From positions 29,916,352 to 29,980,351 of the forward strand of contig OX393562.1 in the NCBI GenBank assembly GCA_947652115.1: a stretch of 64,000 nucleotides of DNA, read 5' to 3'. Under the pieces are notes generated by a model. The model did not search any database. It worked only from the letters and a program-made list of their open reading frames with translations, and was not told where the DNA came from. Origin of the DNA: Blastomussa wellsi (taxonomy: Eukaryota; Cnidaria; Anthozoa; Scleractinia; Plerogyridae). Both the position numbers and the translations under genes were made by a program. Position 1 is the stretch's first letter. Each line of letters opens with the position of its first letter. Below are positions 23,790 through 34,953 of the stretch, one piece after another.

Positions 23790-26169
23790 ATGACCAGCAG
23801 CGAGACAAATCTACCAGGTATGACTGAAACGTCGGTCCAGTATACAGCGTGAACCCACTCCATACCACAAGGGGATACTGGAGGCGAATGACTATAGAAC
23901 TGGATGTTATGCCCACTCGCAGCTTCATCACCAAAAATAGTAGATTTTCCTGACATAAACTACTCGCCATTCTTTTCATTCATTTTCAGTCCGCAATATT
24001 AAAATTTAACATTCGATGTATTCAGACAAGGTTTGATACATTCCTCAAAAGTAATTATAAAATATTGAAGCCACATATACAGTACCTTTCTCCACCCAGG
24101 AGTATAAATATGTATGGCATATTTTTGGGGCAACCTAACCCTGAATACTGCGATGAACTAGCATCCCATCCGGGGGAATAGCAATACCCCCAGCTGCTTC
24201 ATGCTACACAAACGGGGGTGAAGCGTCGGCCGCGCCTGATGTTATCACGCTCTACAAGACCCTGTATGTACATCAGTTTACGGGCGTTTACTTGTATTCT
24301 TTCAATAATGCACTTTAGCAGTGGAACCTCCACCCTACACACAGCAACCAAGTACTCAACATCAGCTTCAACCTGGCTTCCCAGCTCAGGCTAGCTACCC
24401 AGGTCAGCCTGACTCCCCAGCTCATCCTGGCTACCCACTCCAATACATGAAGACGCCACCACAGCAGCCAGGTTATCCACCACAGCCTATCCAGCAAAGC
24501 ACCACAGTTGTCACTGTGGGAGGGCCTGTAAGTCTCTTTATGTAAATATTAATTCAGTTCATACAGGTCTTTTGTTATGTACACATCCGACACACATCGT
24601 CGTTGCTCTCGACGTTAGGAAAACGCAAGTCTAATCTCGTGCTGTTCACTTACAGGCGAAATTAATCGAGGATCCTGAATTTTTCAGGCTTCTTTATTCC
24701 AATTGCTTAATTGGAAATTCACTGAGATGATCATTTCTCGATTTCAAATTTATTCCCTGTTATTCTGTCCTAGGCCACCCAAACCATCATTGTGCCGGCT
24801 AATCTTCGCCCTCAAAATTACCTTGGCTTTTCAATCTGTACATGCCTGTGCTGCGTTTGGCCTATTGGATTAGCCGCGATTGTGTTCTCTTGTATGGTAA
24901 GAGGAAACTATAGAAGAAGGGAGATTGTTGTGTTATATTATTGGATAGATAGATAGATAGATAGTTTATTGAAATTACCCTTGCAGCCCGAGGGCTGAAT
25001 TACGATAATTTTTACAAGTGTAAAACGTAAATTTAAATTACAAGTATAAATAATACTAATAATAAAAATTACATAATGGTAAATTTAGAGAATTACTTGA
25101 TAAGAATAAACTTATCATTATTATATAAACACTAAGTTATAATTAAAATACAATTAAAGTTATTTAAGTTGTAAAAGGACGTGCTATCGGCAATGGCTTA
25201 TAATAAAACTGTCTCTAAAACGATTGGTTTTAAAACGCGGGACTTGGAACTTGCGATTTCCCCGTGTTCGCACTGTGCCAGAGTAAGGTGGCGGGAGTAG
25301 TGGGCGAAGATTATGATTATTGTTGTTATTTATCTCTTGAAATAATAAGTTCCCAATCGCCTCTCTCCTGTCATACAAGGTTGGTATGTTAAAAACTTCT
25401 AAAGCCTGACCATAAGATAGTTCATTAGTGCTTATTATACGTAATGCTCGCTTCTGCAGGCGTTCTAACTGGTCGGAGAGATATTGCGGTAGAGCGGTAT
25501 GAAAGACTGGACATGCATACTCTGCAACAGGGCATGCATACTCTGCAAGTGGTGTAGAAACTTAGGAGGTCGTTGGTTGGCACTTTCGCGCGCTTTAATT
25601 GCCTAAGAAAATAGAGACGCGCTGCGACTTTCTTACATATCATTTCTACGTGCACATTCCACTTCAGATCATATGATATCATAACACCTAGTAATTTAGC
25701 AGATGGAACAACCTCAATGTTCGTATTGTTGATAGAAACAGGCTCCAAGGTATTCTCTGACTTTGTGAATGTTATTCTAAGTTCTTTGCACTTCGGTTCA
25801 TTCAACTGGAAACCCTCAGCTCGAGACTTATTGTTGAAGTTTATCACAATACAGATTGCAGTGAAATCGAATTTCTATTTCCGTTTAAAAATTAAAAAAA
25901 TAAAAAAGTTACAAATCAGAGAGTAAACCTGTTTTACTAAAAAGAGAAGTTAAACATTTATCCCCGAAATAGTGTTGCGTGCGCCACAAAACAAATTTTG
26001 CGCACAAAATTATTTTTTTTCCTGTCTTCACCAGGTGGACAGCTCATATGACGCAGGAGATTACGATGGTGCCATGAGAAACGCAAACATCGCTAAGTGG
26101 CTGAATGTGATTTCTATCATCTGTGGCATCGCCCTCATCATTGTTCTCTTTACCATCGTTGCCATTTAA
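23790..26169 (+). CDS. Gene A: Pro-rich CD225/dispanin transmembrane protein (4 coding exons)
   Basis: Coding exons are 23790-23817, 24322-24527, 24774-24896 and 26035-26169 (TAA), all with GT-AG introns, giving 163 aa. Exon 1 encodes MTSSETNLP and splits a Val codon with exon 2. Exon 2 is Pro/Tyr/Gln-rich (VEPPPYTQQP then GYP/GFP-type repeats), a cytosolic low-complexity tail like that of PRRT/SynDIG-type dispanins. Exon 3 gives the first hydrophobic segment, NYLGFSICTCLCCVWPIGLA, with cysteines that are palmitoylation candidates by analogy with IFITMs. Exon 4 carries the conserved loop SSYDAGDYDGAMRNANIAKW and a second helix ending in VAI. The family acts at membranes (trafficking, fusion control, synapse assembly); the exact role here is unknown. 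A candidate noncoding 5' exon boundary (CTTTAG) lies at about 23741. Intron 3 hosts a minus-strand LINE fragment. A possible AATAAA is at 26758. Confidence 0.85.
24085..24240 (+). repeat. Shared interspersed repeat (SINE-like), copy 1, gene A intron 1
   Basis: CTCCACCCAGGAGTATAAAT, CTAGCATCCCATCCGGGGG, TTCATGCTACACAAACGG align with 62308-62460 (plus) and the inverse orientation of part of 27165-27245. The family sits in the introns of both gene A and gene C. Confidence 0.55.
24681..24737 (+). repeat. SINE family 2 tail, gene A intron 2
   Basis: TTTTTCAGGCTTCTTTATTC, CAATTGCTTAATTGGAAATT and CACTGAGATGATCA match the tail of the 49.1-kb SINE. The tRNA-like head is absent. Confidence 0.55.
24949..25850 (-). 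mobile_element. Jockey/CR1-like LINE 3' fragment in gene A intron 3
   Basis: The minus-strand translation of 25847-25425 (about 140 codons) reads LNEPKCKELRITFTKSENTL, SAKLLGVMISYDLKWNVHVE and KKVAARLYFLRQLKRA, the region just C-terminal to the RT palm in Jockey/CR1-type LINEs. After a small duplication (TGCATACTCTGCAA twice near 25515-25550) the frame decays toward the 3' end. The element ends at a (TATC)n tract at 24949-24966, reading on the minus strand as a microsatellite tail. It is 5'-truncated. Confidence 0.75.
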
Positions 26170-26210
26170 GACGGAATCCGCCAGGACTTCGGGTATTTAT
26201 TGGACAAAAT

Positions 26211-26650
26211 TATGTACCAAAATTATTTACCCCTTATTGCAAGCTTTTGTGTTACTGCTTCAAATATATTATCAAGAGAAATCTTTTCTAACAACACCAA
26301 ACATCGAAAACAAATTTCGAAGTTCCACTGAATTCCACTGAATCGCTTAAAAGATGTGAGATTTTGAATTGCCTTTTGCTTGCAAACTTTGAAATTCATT
26401 TTATCAGGCTCTGATAAGAAATTGTTGTACCAAAATTATTTACACTGCAAACGTTTGTGTTACTGCTTCAAATATCTTATCAAAAGAAATCTTTTCTAAC
26501 AACACCAAACATCGAAAACAAATTTCGAAGTTCCACTATAATTCCACTGAATCGCTTAAAGACGATTTTACAAAATGGCTACACGTTAGATTTTGCCTCA
26601 ATTTGTGTGATCTTTAAAATTCATTTTCTCGGGCTCTGACAAGAAATTGT
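26211..26650 (+). repeat. Tandem duplication of about 213 bp in the gene A 3' flank
   Basis: TGTACCAAAATTATTTAC, GTTACTGCTTCAAATAT and AACACCAAACATCGAAAACA occur at 26211 and again at 26425, each ending GGCTCTGA(T/C)AAGAAATTGT. Probably 3' UTR; a possible AATAAA follows at 26758. Confidence 0.75.
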
Positions 26651-26769
26651 CGTCGGTGTTATCACGGATAATTAATTACGTCTTTATCTTTTATTAAGGG
26701 TAGAAAATAATGCAATATGATTTAAATTATTCTGGTACTCGATTTTTGTCCAACTTAAATAAATATTAC

Positions 26770-27700
26770 TCGACTTCCTGATGGATTCCGTCTTAATTCT
26801 TTTTAATTTTCCTTGTTGGTCACCTTAGCTCCAAGCCTGATGTTAATAAAGATGATGATGGTGACGTTTTGCCTCTGTTTTAAACGAAAACTTGTGTCAA
26901 ACAATTCATCTGAAAATAAATTTGCTTTGCACATAAAATTTAATGAAAGTGAAGGGACATTTTCGTATGAATAGTATGATGATAATTATAAAATAATACT
27001 ACATTTCTCATAATAACCTTCCCAGCACAAGAAAGAGGAAAAATAACAAAACTATTATTAGCAAAATATCTGTCGCTGTAAGCCCCGTGTGGTGACGTCA
27101 TCAATCACATAGTAAAAAACGTGAAGACTTTTAAGCCAAACTGGCTCGCGGCTGCCGACGCTAAACTCCGGTTTCTGTAGCATAAAGCCGCTAGGAGTAT
27201 TGCTACTCCTCCTGGATAGGATGCTAGTCCATCTATATGTGGATTGGTCCTTCCTACATAACAGATCTCATCGCCATTAAGTCTTTCCCAAGCTATTTAT
27301 TATAATTCGTCCGTTATGAAAGTCTTATGCTACACTCGGCGATTGTTCTTTTAGTACGGGCGGCTCCTTAAGTTTGGAATTCACTTCCTGTATTTATCCA
27401 TAAAGCTATTCTGACAGTATTCTATAGAGTTTGGTGTGACGTCTTTCTTAGCAACAGCATAATTTGCATCCTTGTCCCGTACTGCTTTGTTGAAGAGAAA
27501 AGAAAAGTGAAGACTCTTTCTCTCCTCCAATTCCCTTTAAATCCTGAAAACGGATCGAACGTTCTCATGCCATTTCATGTGGTGCTTTGAAAAGCACCAC
27601 ACGAAAAGCGTTTACACAAATTGTGCTAGAGTTACTTCGGGGGCGTTTACATGATACCAGCGCAACTTTCATTCGCTCTCGCTGGTATAGTATAACTGGT
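26770..27700. other. Intergenic downstream of gene A
   Basis: Contains an inverted partial copy of the shared repeat (27165-27245) and a hairpin GTGGTGCTTTGAAAAGCACCAC at 27578. No gene seen. Confidence 0.45.
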
Positions 27701-27715
27701 TCCAGTATGACATCT

Positions 27716-28336
27716 TGGGCGCAATCCATTGGGCCAAAAATACCGGTTTGAATTTCCGAAATTTCCGCGTGACTGAACCGGTCACGTCAAAATGGCAGGT
27801 TTGTAGTCCGACTCTTGCTTGTTACTCAACGATTTTACAAGTTAACAGAAAACACCGTGCAGAACAACGAGGGCAGAGTAAAACCAGCGAGCTGCTTCGA
27901 AAGGAGAATTAAACGTACCTTTATTTATAATTATTTTGAGCTCAATCTTTCGAAATATGGACAGAAGAAACGTAGAAACTTCTCTCCCATAAATTGGACG
28001 AATACCCGTGCAAAAGTTATCACCGCAGACATCGAAACATGTCAAAGAAACACACATACAGTTGCGCGAGACGTACGCTACGTTGGGTAAAAGCCTCTCG
28101 CCGTCATCTTTTGTGACTTCAGGGTCTTCGCGAGAGCTCTATCCGGCAGCTTGAGAAACGAAACTGAGTGGAAATGTAAAATGGAACAGAAAATTTCCGG
28201 AATGTCCAATTTTCCGGAAAAATGGACAACCTCGAGAGGTTGTCCAAAATTTTCGAAACGAACGTTTCGAAAATGACCGTTCAATTTGATTCTGTACCGG
28301 ACTTTCCGTAAATTTTGTTCCAATGGATCGCGCCCC
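27716..28336. mobile_element. TIR element of about 620 bp
   Basis: Left TGGGCGCAATCCATTGGGCC and right GTTCCAATGGATCGCGCCCC are inverse of each other. Inside are several small palindromes: TTTTCCGGAAAA (28208), ACAACCTCGAGAGGTTGT (28225), CGAAACGAACGTTTCG (28254). No transposase recognised. Confidence 0.5.
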
Positions 28337-28390
28337 TTGTTTTGGCCGGCGTCATGGAAATGATTACAGGGCCAGGGTCATCGACGCCAT

Positions 28391-28590
28391 TGTGCTTGTA
28401 CACGCTCGTCACGACACACGACCGTTGAAAATCTTCTCGACAATCCTCCTGAGGGGACCAGGGGAGTAACACAAAACTTGTTGAGAGCAATTGACAGTGT
28501 GGTATCCGGTGAGGTATAGTTTGTTAATGAGGCGGGGTTACCAAGGAGTTTTTTAACGGTCGTGTGTCGTGACGAGCGTGTACAGGCACA
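28391..28590. repeat. Inverted repeat, 36-bp arms
   Basis: 28391-28426 (TGTGCTTGTACACGCTCGTC ...) and 28555-28590 are inverse with one mismatch, 128 bp apart. Confidence 0.7.
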
Positions 28591-28832
28591 GTCATGACAA
28601 TGGAGATCTTTTTACTTTGGATTTTTTAAAGAAAACGGCCGCTTGGCGTCGATGGCAGAGCCTGGCCTGAGTTGTTGTTGAGTTAAAATGAAACTAGAAC
28701 ATCTCTTCTTGGAATTCGCGATGGATTTGATGCCGTTTGACCATTTTAGGCTCGTCGGGCGTTCCGAACTGGAGTGTGCAGCCTTGTTCTTTTCTTTGTA
28801 GTGGGGAACCCAGAAAGCGATAACTCGCCTAA

Positions 28833-28891
28833 ATGGCCAAGAATCGGCAAAATAAGCGTTCAGACAAGAATAAAAACACAGTGAAAGTAAG
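28833..28891 (+). CDS. Possible orphan first coding exon
   Basis: ATG at 28833 opens MAKNRQNKRSDKNKNTVKV, a very basic start, and ends at a good donor (GTAAGG at 28892). The preceding sequence CTCGCCTAAATGG has no clear TSS. No downstream exon in a matching frame was found within the window, and many such basic starts belong to small nucleolar or ribosome-biogenesis proteins. This is a weak candidate; it may be a gene fragment carried by a duplication. Confidence 0.2.
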
Positions 28892-28984
28892 GTAAGGCAA
28901 TTTTATTTAAGATTTGGCAGTATTTCGGTTTGCTAAAAGGAGTTGTAAAATATTCCCTTGCAAACTCTTATATTCTTGCCATGA

Positions 28985-29140
28985 CAGCTATTATGCGATA
29001 TGATCCTGATCACAACGTGAGCATGGGCTGCCTGTGATTCAAGGCGTTGCCTCGCGCTACTTAATATTCTGGTTTCAATTGAGCTTTGCAAGTCAAGTTC
29101 CGCCTTTCTTTGGCCATCACATCTCATAACAGAGCGGTAA
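28985..29140 (+). other. Second copy of the candidate first-exon region
   Basis: Shares GCGTTGCCTCG, GTTCCGCCTTTCT and GGTAAGACTTCT with 21548-21775, in the same order and strand. It could belong to gene B, whose ATG exon also follows an acceptor (TTTTTAG at 43587), but the implied intron would be 14.5 kb. Confidence 0.25.
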
Positions 29141-29159
29141 GACTTCTATTTTGCTATAA

Positions 29160-30860
29160 ATTAAAGTACTTTTTAACTGAAAGAAGATATCACTTTAAAA
29201 TGGGCCTATCTGAGTTAATTGTAAAGTGATAAATTCGCGTGATTCATCCGACAATTGGGCACGGCGGCTTGGCTTTGCCAAGTTACTAATTAAAACATAA
29301 CTTACGTACAGCCCATATCCTCAATAGTCTATTAATATACCCAAATGCTTGCGTGGGATTCGCAAAGGCTTGCATTTATATATATATTTATATACACATG
29401 GAATTATACAATGTGCTCTACCGGCTATCACCATGATGGCTTCATGGCGACTGTGGCTATATTGTTCTGGTAGCGATAACGGTACACCTCGAGGTACAGT
29501 TCCCAACAGTTCCCACTGTAGTCATGCTTAGAAGTTCTCATTGACCTTGGTTGATGGAAATTCCTGTCGTAGTTTTTTGCTTTGTTAGTTTTAGTTCTTC
29601 TATGTTCGCTACTGGATATTTGCTCTTTGTGTTGGATACTTGTGCATGTGTAGTTTTGTTTATATTCATTTCCGCAAGTAGGTTTCAATACCTTTCGTCT
29701 CAACCAAGGTCACTAGGATTAAAAACCCAAACATATATAGTAAATAGTCTTGCAAGTTGTGAAGTAGAGAAAGAGTGAAGCGACTACAGAAGGTGAAGAA
29801 TAAAGGAAATAAGATTTCAGAGAAGACTTTGGTACCGCCCGGCTGAGCTAATTCCCTTTAATTTAACAAGTTCATTATGCGTATTAATCAGTTTACTTGT
29901 CTCAGTGGCGGAAAACTTGCCACGCTTGCAATTGTTTAACATGGACATTTGCTATAGAAAACAAGCGTCGACTCAGAAAATTAGGTATGCAAGCCTTTGG
30001 GGTAAACAGACGAGATATAAAAACACAGCATCGATTCTTGGAAAAGGTTAAAGTCTCGTCGTCTTGTCGCCGTAGGTTTTATGTTAATGAACTAGGTTTT
30101 TCGTGTTATTTAATGAAATATATGCTTATATACAACATAGATTGATTTTATATAGAAAAACAAATCAAGAGGTAACCAACTTAGCGAATTAATAAGCCTA
30201 GCAGTTGAAATATTTGTGAACCATTGACAGTCGCACACAGCCGAATTCTTTGAATTGCTGTGTACAATAACAGTACTTCATTGCCGAGGTTTCACTGTGT
30301 GTATGTTATATTGCGAGAAAGTCCAAATACTATGCTGTATGCTGAAGGATTTTTATTTGTGTATTACATAGCTAGCGAATTAAAGTTATACAATGTGATA
30401 ATTCTCAGTTTGGAAAATGTACCCAAAGTGGCGATTTTTTCTCGGAAAAACAGGAACTTGGTTATGCCACAAGGAATCCAGGCTCACGCTTTGTAATTGT
30501 ACGACCACTCGATCAAAATGGCGGCGGTAAAATAGTACTTTGCAAACAATAGGCAGAAAGTAAGCTTTAAATGTTTCGATTGTCACAGTATTGTCCACAA
30601 TAAGCCAATTCGGAGTTTCACAAAACACGTAGAAAAAGAAGCATATAATTTTCTTCTTTTGTCATGCAACATACTTCAACGAATTTGAATTCAAAATCTT
30701 TTGTATCAGTCAATATATATCTCGATTTTTTATCCCGACTTCCAAGTATGAATGTTACATAGAATCAGGTTCATTGCAATATAAGCGTTACTTTATCATT
30801 AGTTTCAATACCACATCTATGCAATTCTTTTTGGTGGCGATTATTCGGTGAATGAATTTA
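29160..30860. other. Intergenic, no gene recognised
   Basis: Short ORFs on both strands (up to 91 aa) overlap each other and show no family motif. A (TATA)-rich run lies at 29377-29397. Confidence 0.4.
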
Positions 30861-30889
30861 TAATTGCTGCCCGGATAGGGCAGCCTAGA

Positions 30890-31014
30890 ATCGATTCGCT
30901 CCGACGAAGGGCTAACGCTCGAAACGTCAGCTCTTGAATCTCTTTACGGTGGCCAATTCACATTATAAACCCAGTTGATGAAACCAAATTATATTGTTAT
31001 ACTTCCCACCGACT

Positions 31015-31047
<33 letters not shown>

Positions 31048-31050
31048 CTA
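30890..31050 (+). repeat. Penelope-like terminal repeat plus leader
   Basis: The order is hammerhead-like core, CTCTTTACGGTGGCCAATTC, AACCCAGTTGATGAAACC and the CACCGACTCAGCACCACAG leader. It matches the inverse of 61410-61550 and is a solo copy. Confidence 0.75.
30900..30930 (+). ncRNA. Hammerhead ribozyme-like motif in an isolated Penelope repeat
   Basis: Core CCGACGAAGGGCTAACGCTC followed by GAAACGTCAGC, plus strand. It is followed by the Penelope repeat to 31050, including the leader CTTCCCACCGACTCAGCACC and TTTAGAAACTTACC. A small GCTGCCC/GGGCAGC hairpin lies just upstream (30868-30884). No Penelope ORF is attached. Confidence 0.6.
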
Positions 31051-31059
31051 GACTTGAGG

Positions 31060-31640
31060 TTATCTGTTTGTAAGTAGTTCCCAGGCCCAAGTGCGTAGAA
31101 AGTCTGCGATTGCTGAAGACTTGAATCTGCGACCTCGTGCTTTGATCGTTCGTACGTGGTACATTCGTCGCGTTCGTTGAGTACCTTGTACCTTGTATGT
31201 TCGTCGCGTTAGTGATTACCTTGTACATTTGCTATCTCTTGATGCGAAGGGAAGCTTTTTACTAGAACGGTAAATTAATCTAATCAGAAGTTTGTGGAAC
31301 AAACTTTCTCCTCGTGTGACAATTTTTCATCGACTGTGTTTGTACGCCACAGCTGAACTGTTTGGTGCTGATGGAACAACAGCGCGGTGAGACTCATGAA
31401 ATAAAATTGTTTTCCCCTCGATTCCTCACTAAAATGTTCGCTATCATGATGGATACTTACCGGAATACTTAGATTTACACCTGACATGACAAGCTAGTAA
31501 AAAGCTTCCCTTCGCATCAAGAGATGAGAAATGTACAAGGTACCCAAGTATGGCGTTATATCCCCGCCAAAATTCGACTTTCACTTTCGATGTTCAGTTC
31601 ACATTTTATGTTTTTTTTAATTTGTTGCCCTTGATCCGAC
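31060..31640. repeat. Fold-back region with the inverse of CTTCCCTTCGCATCAAGAGAT
   Basis: CTCTTGATGCGAAGGGAAGC at 31238 mirrors GCTTCCCTTCGCATCAAGAG at 31503, bounding about 280 bp. It leads directly into the minisatellite. Confidence 0.55.
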
Positions 31641-31935
31641 ATTAAAGTTTCACAATGCGACATTGAAGTTTCACGATCCAACCTTAGTCTTTGACAGTGC
31701 AACATTAGAGTTTCACAATGCGACATTGAAGTTTCACGATCCAACTTTAGTCTTTGACAGTGCAACATTAGAGTTTCACAATGCGACATTGAAGTTTCGC
31801 GATCCAACCTTAGTCTTTGACAGTGCAACATTAGAGTTTCACAATGCGACATTGAAGTTTCACGATCCAACTTTAGTCTTTGACAGTGCAACATTCGAGT
31901 TTCACAATGCGGCATTGAAGTTTGAAAATGCGACT
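31641..31935. repeat. 63-bp higher-order minisatellite made of 21-bp units
   Basis: Four copies of a 63-bp unit start near 31672, 31735, 31798 and 31861. Each consists of three 21-bp submotifs ending CAAC, CAAC and CGAC (plus-strand heptads TLKFHDP, TLVFDSA, TLEFHNA). The period is divisible by 3, so both strands remain open across the array. No known protein family was recognised. Confidence 0.8.
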
Positions 31936-32004
31936 ATGTTTGATCACGCGACATTCCCGTCACGCATTTTCTATTTCACGCATACCATCCGACATGCTCA
32001 CTTG

Positions 32005-32092
32005 TCATTTCATGCTTGTTTCAACATGCTTGGTTGTCATTTTATGCTTGTTTCAACATGCTTGGTTTTCATTTTATGCTTGTTTCACATTT
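32005..32092 (+). repeat. 32-bp tandem repeat, about 2.5 copies
   Basis: TTTCAACATGCTTGGTTGTC then ATTTTATGCTTG repeats with few changes, following a shorter version at 31995. It immediately follows the 63-bp minisatellite. Confidence 0.65.
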
Positions 32093-32309
32093 TAACTTCC
32101 GATACGCTTCAATAATCAACCCTTTAAAAGAGAACCCGCTGTATTAATGCGGGCGCAAACCAATATAAGCGATCGTGAGTGTTATCGTGAGTTCCTTGCC
32201 AGCTTCAAGCTCACACCCATGTCCTTAGAAAACATAACAGATCCATTTGAGAGCGACGGAGTTGTCTTAAGAATGGACCATCTTACGCGCACGCTTGTGA
32301 ACCAAATCA

Positions 32310-32500
32310 TAAATCATCCGACAGCTTGGAGAAGCTTGCAACGAGCTAATTCCTCCCAACTAGTTCTTCCACAACCTCGCACTGATTACCTAAAGAGAAG
32401 TTTTTCATACAGTGGAGCTCTGTTGTGGAACAATTAAGACAAGCGACTTCCTTAAGCGAGTTTAAGACAAAACTAAGTCGCCACAGTTTTAAGTAAATTT
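32310..32500 (+). pseudogene. LINE RT C-terminal remnant
   Basis: The sequence ANSSQLVLPQPRTDYLKRSF and SYSGALLWNN is the C-terminal end of CR1/L2-type LINE proteins. A one-base change of frame after 32435 continues with SLSEFKTKLSRHSF. The upstream part of this ORF (from 32147, SDRECYREFLASFKLTPMSL) is not recognised and may be a different sequence fused to it. Confidence 0.6.
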
Positions 32501-32666
32501 TTATTATAATTCTTAAGCGAAATTTTAAAGTATATTTTTGAGCACGGCCTCCATGAAAAGCAGTTTTTATTCTTTTGTATTTTACCTTGTTTTGTAGCTA
32601 GGAAGATAGGTAGTTAGTTGATTACCATAAATACTTCTAAATAAGCTGATAGAAATACCGTGTATA

Positions 32667-32909
32667 TATCAATGTAAATCCCGCTTGGGGGAGGGTGGGG
32701 GAGTGCGGGAATAGGTGGGGGATTTGACAGTTGTTGTTGACCGTTTTAATGGCCTTTCTAGCAACATCTTATTGACTTTTAGTGACTCTTTTGACCATCT
32801 ACAATTGCCCTGGGGCCCGGCATTTGAACAAAAAATCTCAGCTCAGTTCAAATCCTCCACCTATGCCCGCATTGCCCCCCCCCCCCCCCCGACGGGATTT
32901 ACATTGATA
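32667..32909. mobile_element. MITE with long G/C-rich TIRs
   Basis: TATCAATGTAAATCCCGC, then G-runs and GCGGGAATAGGTGGGGGATTTG, faces CAAATCCTCCACCTATGCCCGC, a C-run and GACGGGATTTACATTGATA. TIRs are about 60 bp with a run-length difference. Confidence 0.65.
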
Positions 32910-33476
32910 GGTGCATAACACCTGCAATAAGCGAGGCTCATTTAAGATCTATCGATGGAGAGGCTGTCGCATTTAATTCCCAAGTATACAATCAGCGCCG
33001 TGGAAGACTGGCCTTCAATCTAAAGGCAGAGGAATTATCTTTTCTCCTAGAGGGGGGTTTAAAATCCCCACAATGGCACTTCTATTCAGTGTGTCCATGC
33101 GAACAATAGAGAGAAGTATGCAGAAGTATGGGCTTTCGGTATCAGGTTAGAATGGTGGGGCAGCCGTTTGTTCTGCATAGCTCAAAAAAAATTTACAGTT
33201 TGATGGCCTTGAGAACCAATTTCTTACATGTAAAGTCATATGCAACATACTAAAACATGGCTCTGGTCTTTATAAATTTATAACAAAAATATAATCATGA
33301 TATTTTGTGTTTTGTTTTTTTTTTAATCCACTCACTTTGATTGCATGAGAAATTTGTTGATGAATGAGTGCTGGGTGCTCTTTTAAAAATTTGTTTTTTT
33401 GTCCATCAATATCTGTTGGCCTTGTACTGAAGCCAAGTACCCTGCCAGAATTCAGTGCTTTCAGTAAGATTTGAAG

Positions 33477-33590
33477 CTAATGTTAGCACCTACCATGGCT
33501 ATTAAAAGGGGTCTTCAGCCCCTTTTCCTCTAGGGGGGTCTGGGGGCATGCTAATGTTAGCACCCACCAAAGCTATTAAAAGGGGTCTTC
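33477..33590 (+). repeat. Direct repeat, 73-bp offset
   Basis: GCTAATGTTAGCACC(T/C)ACC and GCTATTAAAAGGGGTCTTC occur at 33477 and again at 33550. Confidence 0.6.
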
Positions 33591-33599
33591 TCCAAAGGT

Positions 33600-34950
33600 T
33601 TTGGTGAGTAAATTTGATGGTTTAAAAACAACAAATGCTTGCCCCAAATGAAGGAAATCGCTTCAGAACTGGAATAACACCAATCATGACTTGCTGCGTA
33701 GTACCTGTGGAGGCAAATACATGAAAGAACATGAATATTGTTCCATGCCCATGTACTTAAAGTTCCATGAAGGGTTACATGTATAGTGAATACAAATATA
33801 TCTCTGGCAACCCCAAGGATGAAAACCAAAATATTTAATGAGATCAAATCAAAGGAAAAGAGAAAATAAAAAAAATTATATATTTTATGATTACCAATAA
33901 ATTATGACCTCGAGTGTAATTTTTTTAATCAGATTTAATACATTATTAAAAAGAATTGCCAAGTCAAGTCTAAACTCAAAAAAGCAGATTCATGAAAAGT
34001 TCAATTTTAATTGAACAAACTGAGCCCACTTATGATGAAAAACTCATTCATAGATTAATCTGCAATAATTATCAGCACAACATCAACATATTAAATTTTT
34101 TACCTTGGTTCATCCCAACTTTGTTAGTTTAGCAACGTTTGCCAAGCTTGGTCTTTGATATTTACATTTTGGATATCCTGTGAGCTCAAGACTGATCTTC
34201 AATCCATTGTAAACGTACACTGTTTGTTCAGGCTCATGACTTTCGTGATCGCTAATATCACGTGCGCTTGTTGCATCTTGTTCCATCTGTTCCTGTTTGA
34301 CGATCTTGAGCGATCGTTTACGCTACTAATCCTGTCCACAAGTCAGACGAAGAATTGCAGAAACAACGTCGAACGACGAGGCTATTGATTCCTCTTCCTT
34401 GTGCACTACGTACACGTAGATCGAAAAGCCCGCCATTTTGTGACCTTTTGTAGGCTAATGAGCTTGAAAACCTCGACACCGACGGGCTGCTTGATACAAA
34501 TTTTCCCACAATAACACCATAGTTTTTGGATTAAAGAGATATCTGGCCAGTTCCTTGAATCACTTGTGCAGTGCTGTAGTTCGAATTAAATTAATTCTTC
34601 GAACACGGCACTCGATCGAAATACAATCAAATTCTCCTGGCTGTTGTCATCACATTTGTGAAATCCAACCTTACAATGCCAGAGCTTAATTTGTGGGAGT
34701 ACGAAATCATAATTGCCGAAAACCGCAAACCGAAGGCGATGACAGGAACTTAACCGAACTATGACGTCACTCCATAGCAACCGGACCGAACGAATATTTG
34801 AACTTCCGGTTATCTCTGGCTCGTCATGGTCAACCGTAAATCAATTTCAAACTTGCTTATTTCTACCACATTTACTATATCTTTTCAACGATCTCCAACT
34901 TCATGTAACATCTTCACGTCGCACCCAAACCCTCTTTCTTCATGGGGCAG
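33600..34950. other. Intergenic, no gene recognised
   Basis: AT-rich DNA with overlapping short ORFs. No repeats of note apart from those listed on either side. Confidence 0.4.
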
Positions 34951-34953
34951 CAC

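Noticed and set aside
31663..32115. A 150-aa repeat protein
   Set aside because: The frame is kept open only by the 63-bp period of a minisatellite; the opposite strand is equally open and there is no supporting exon or start context.
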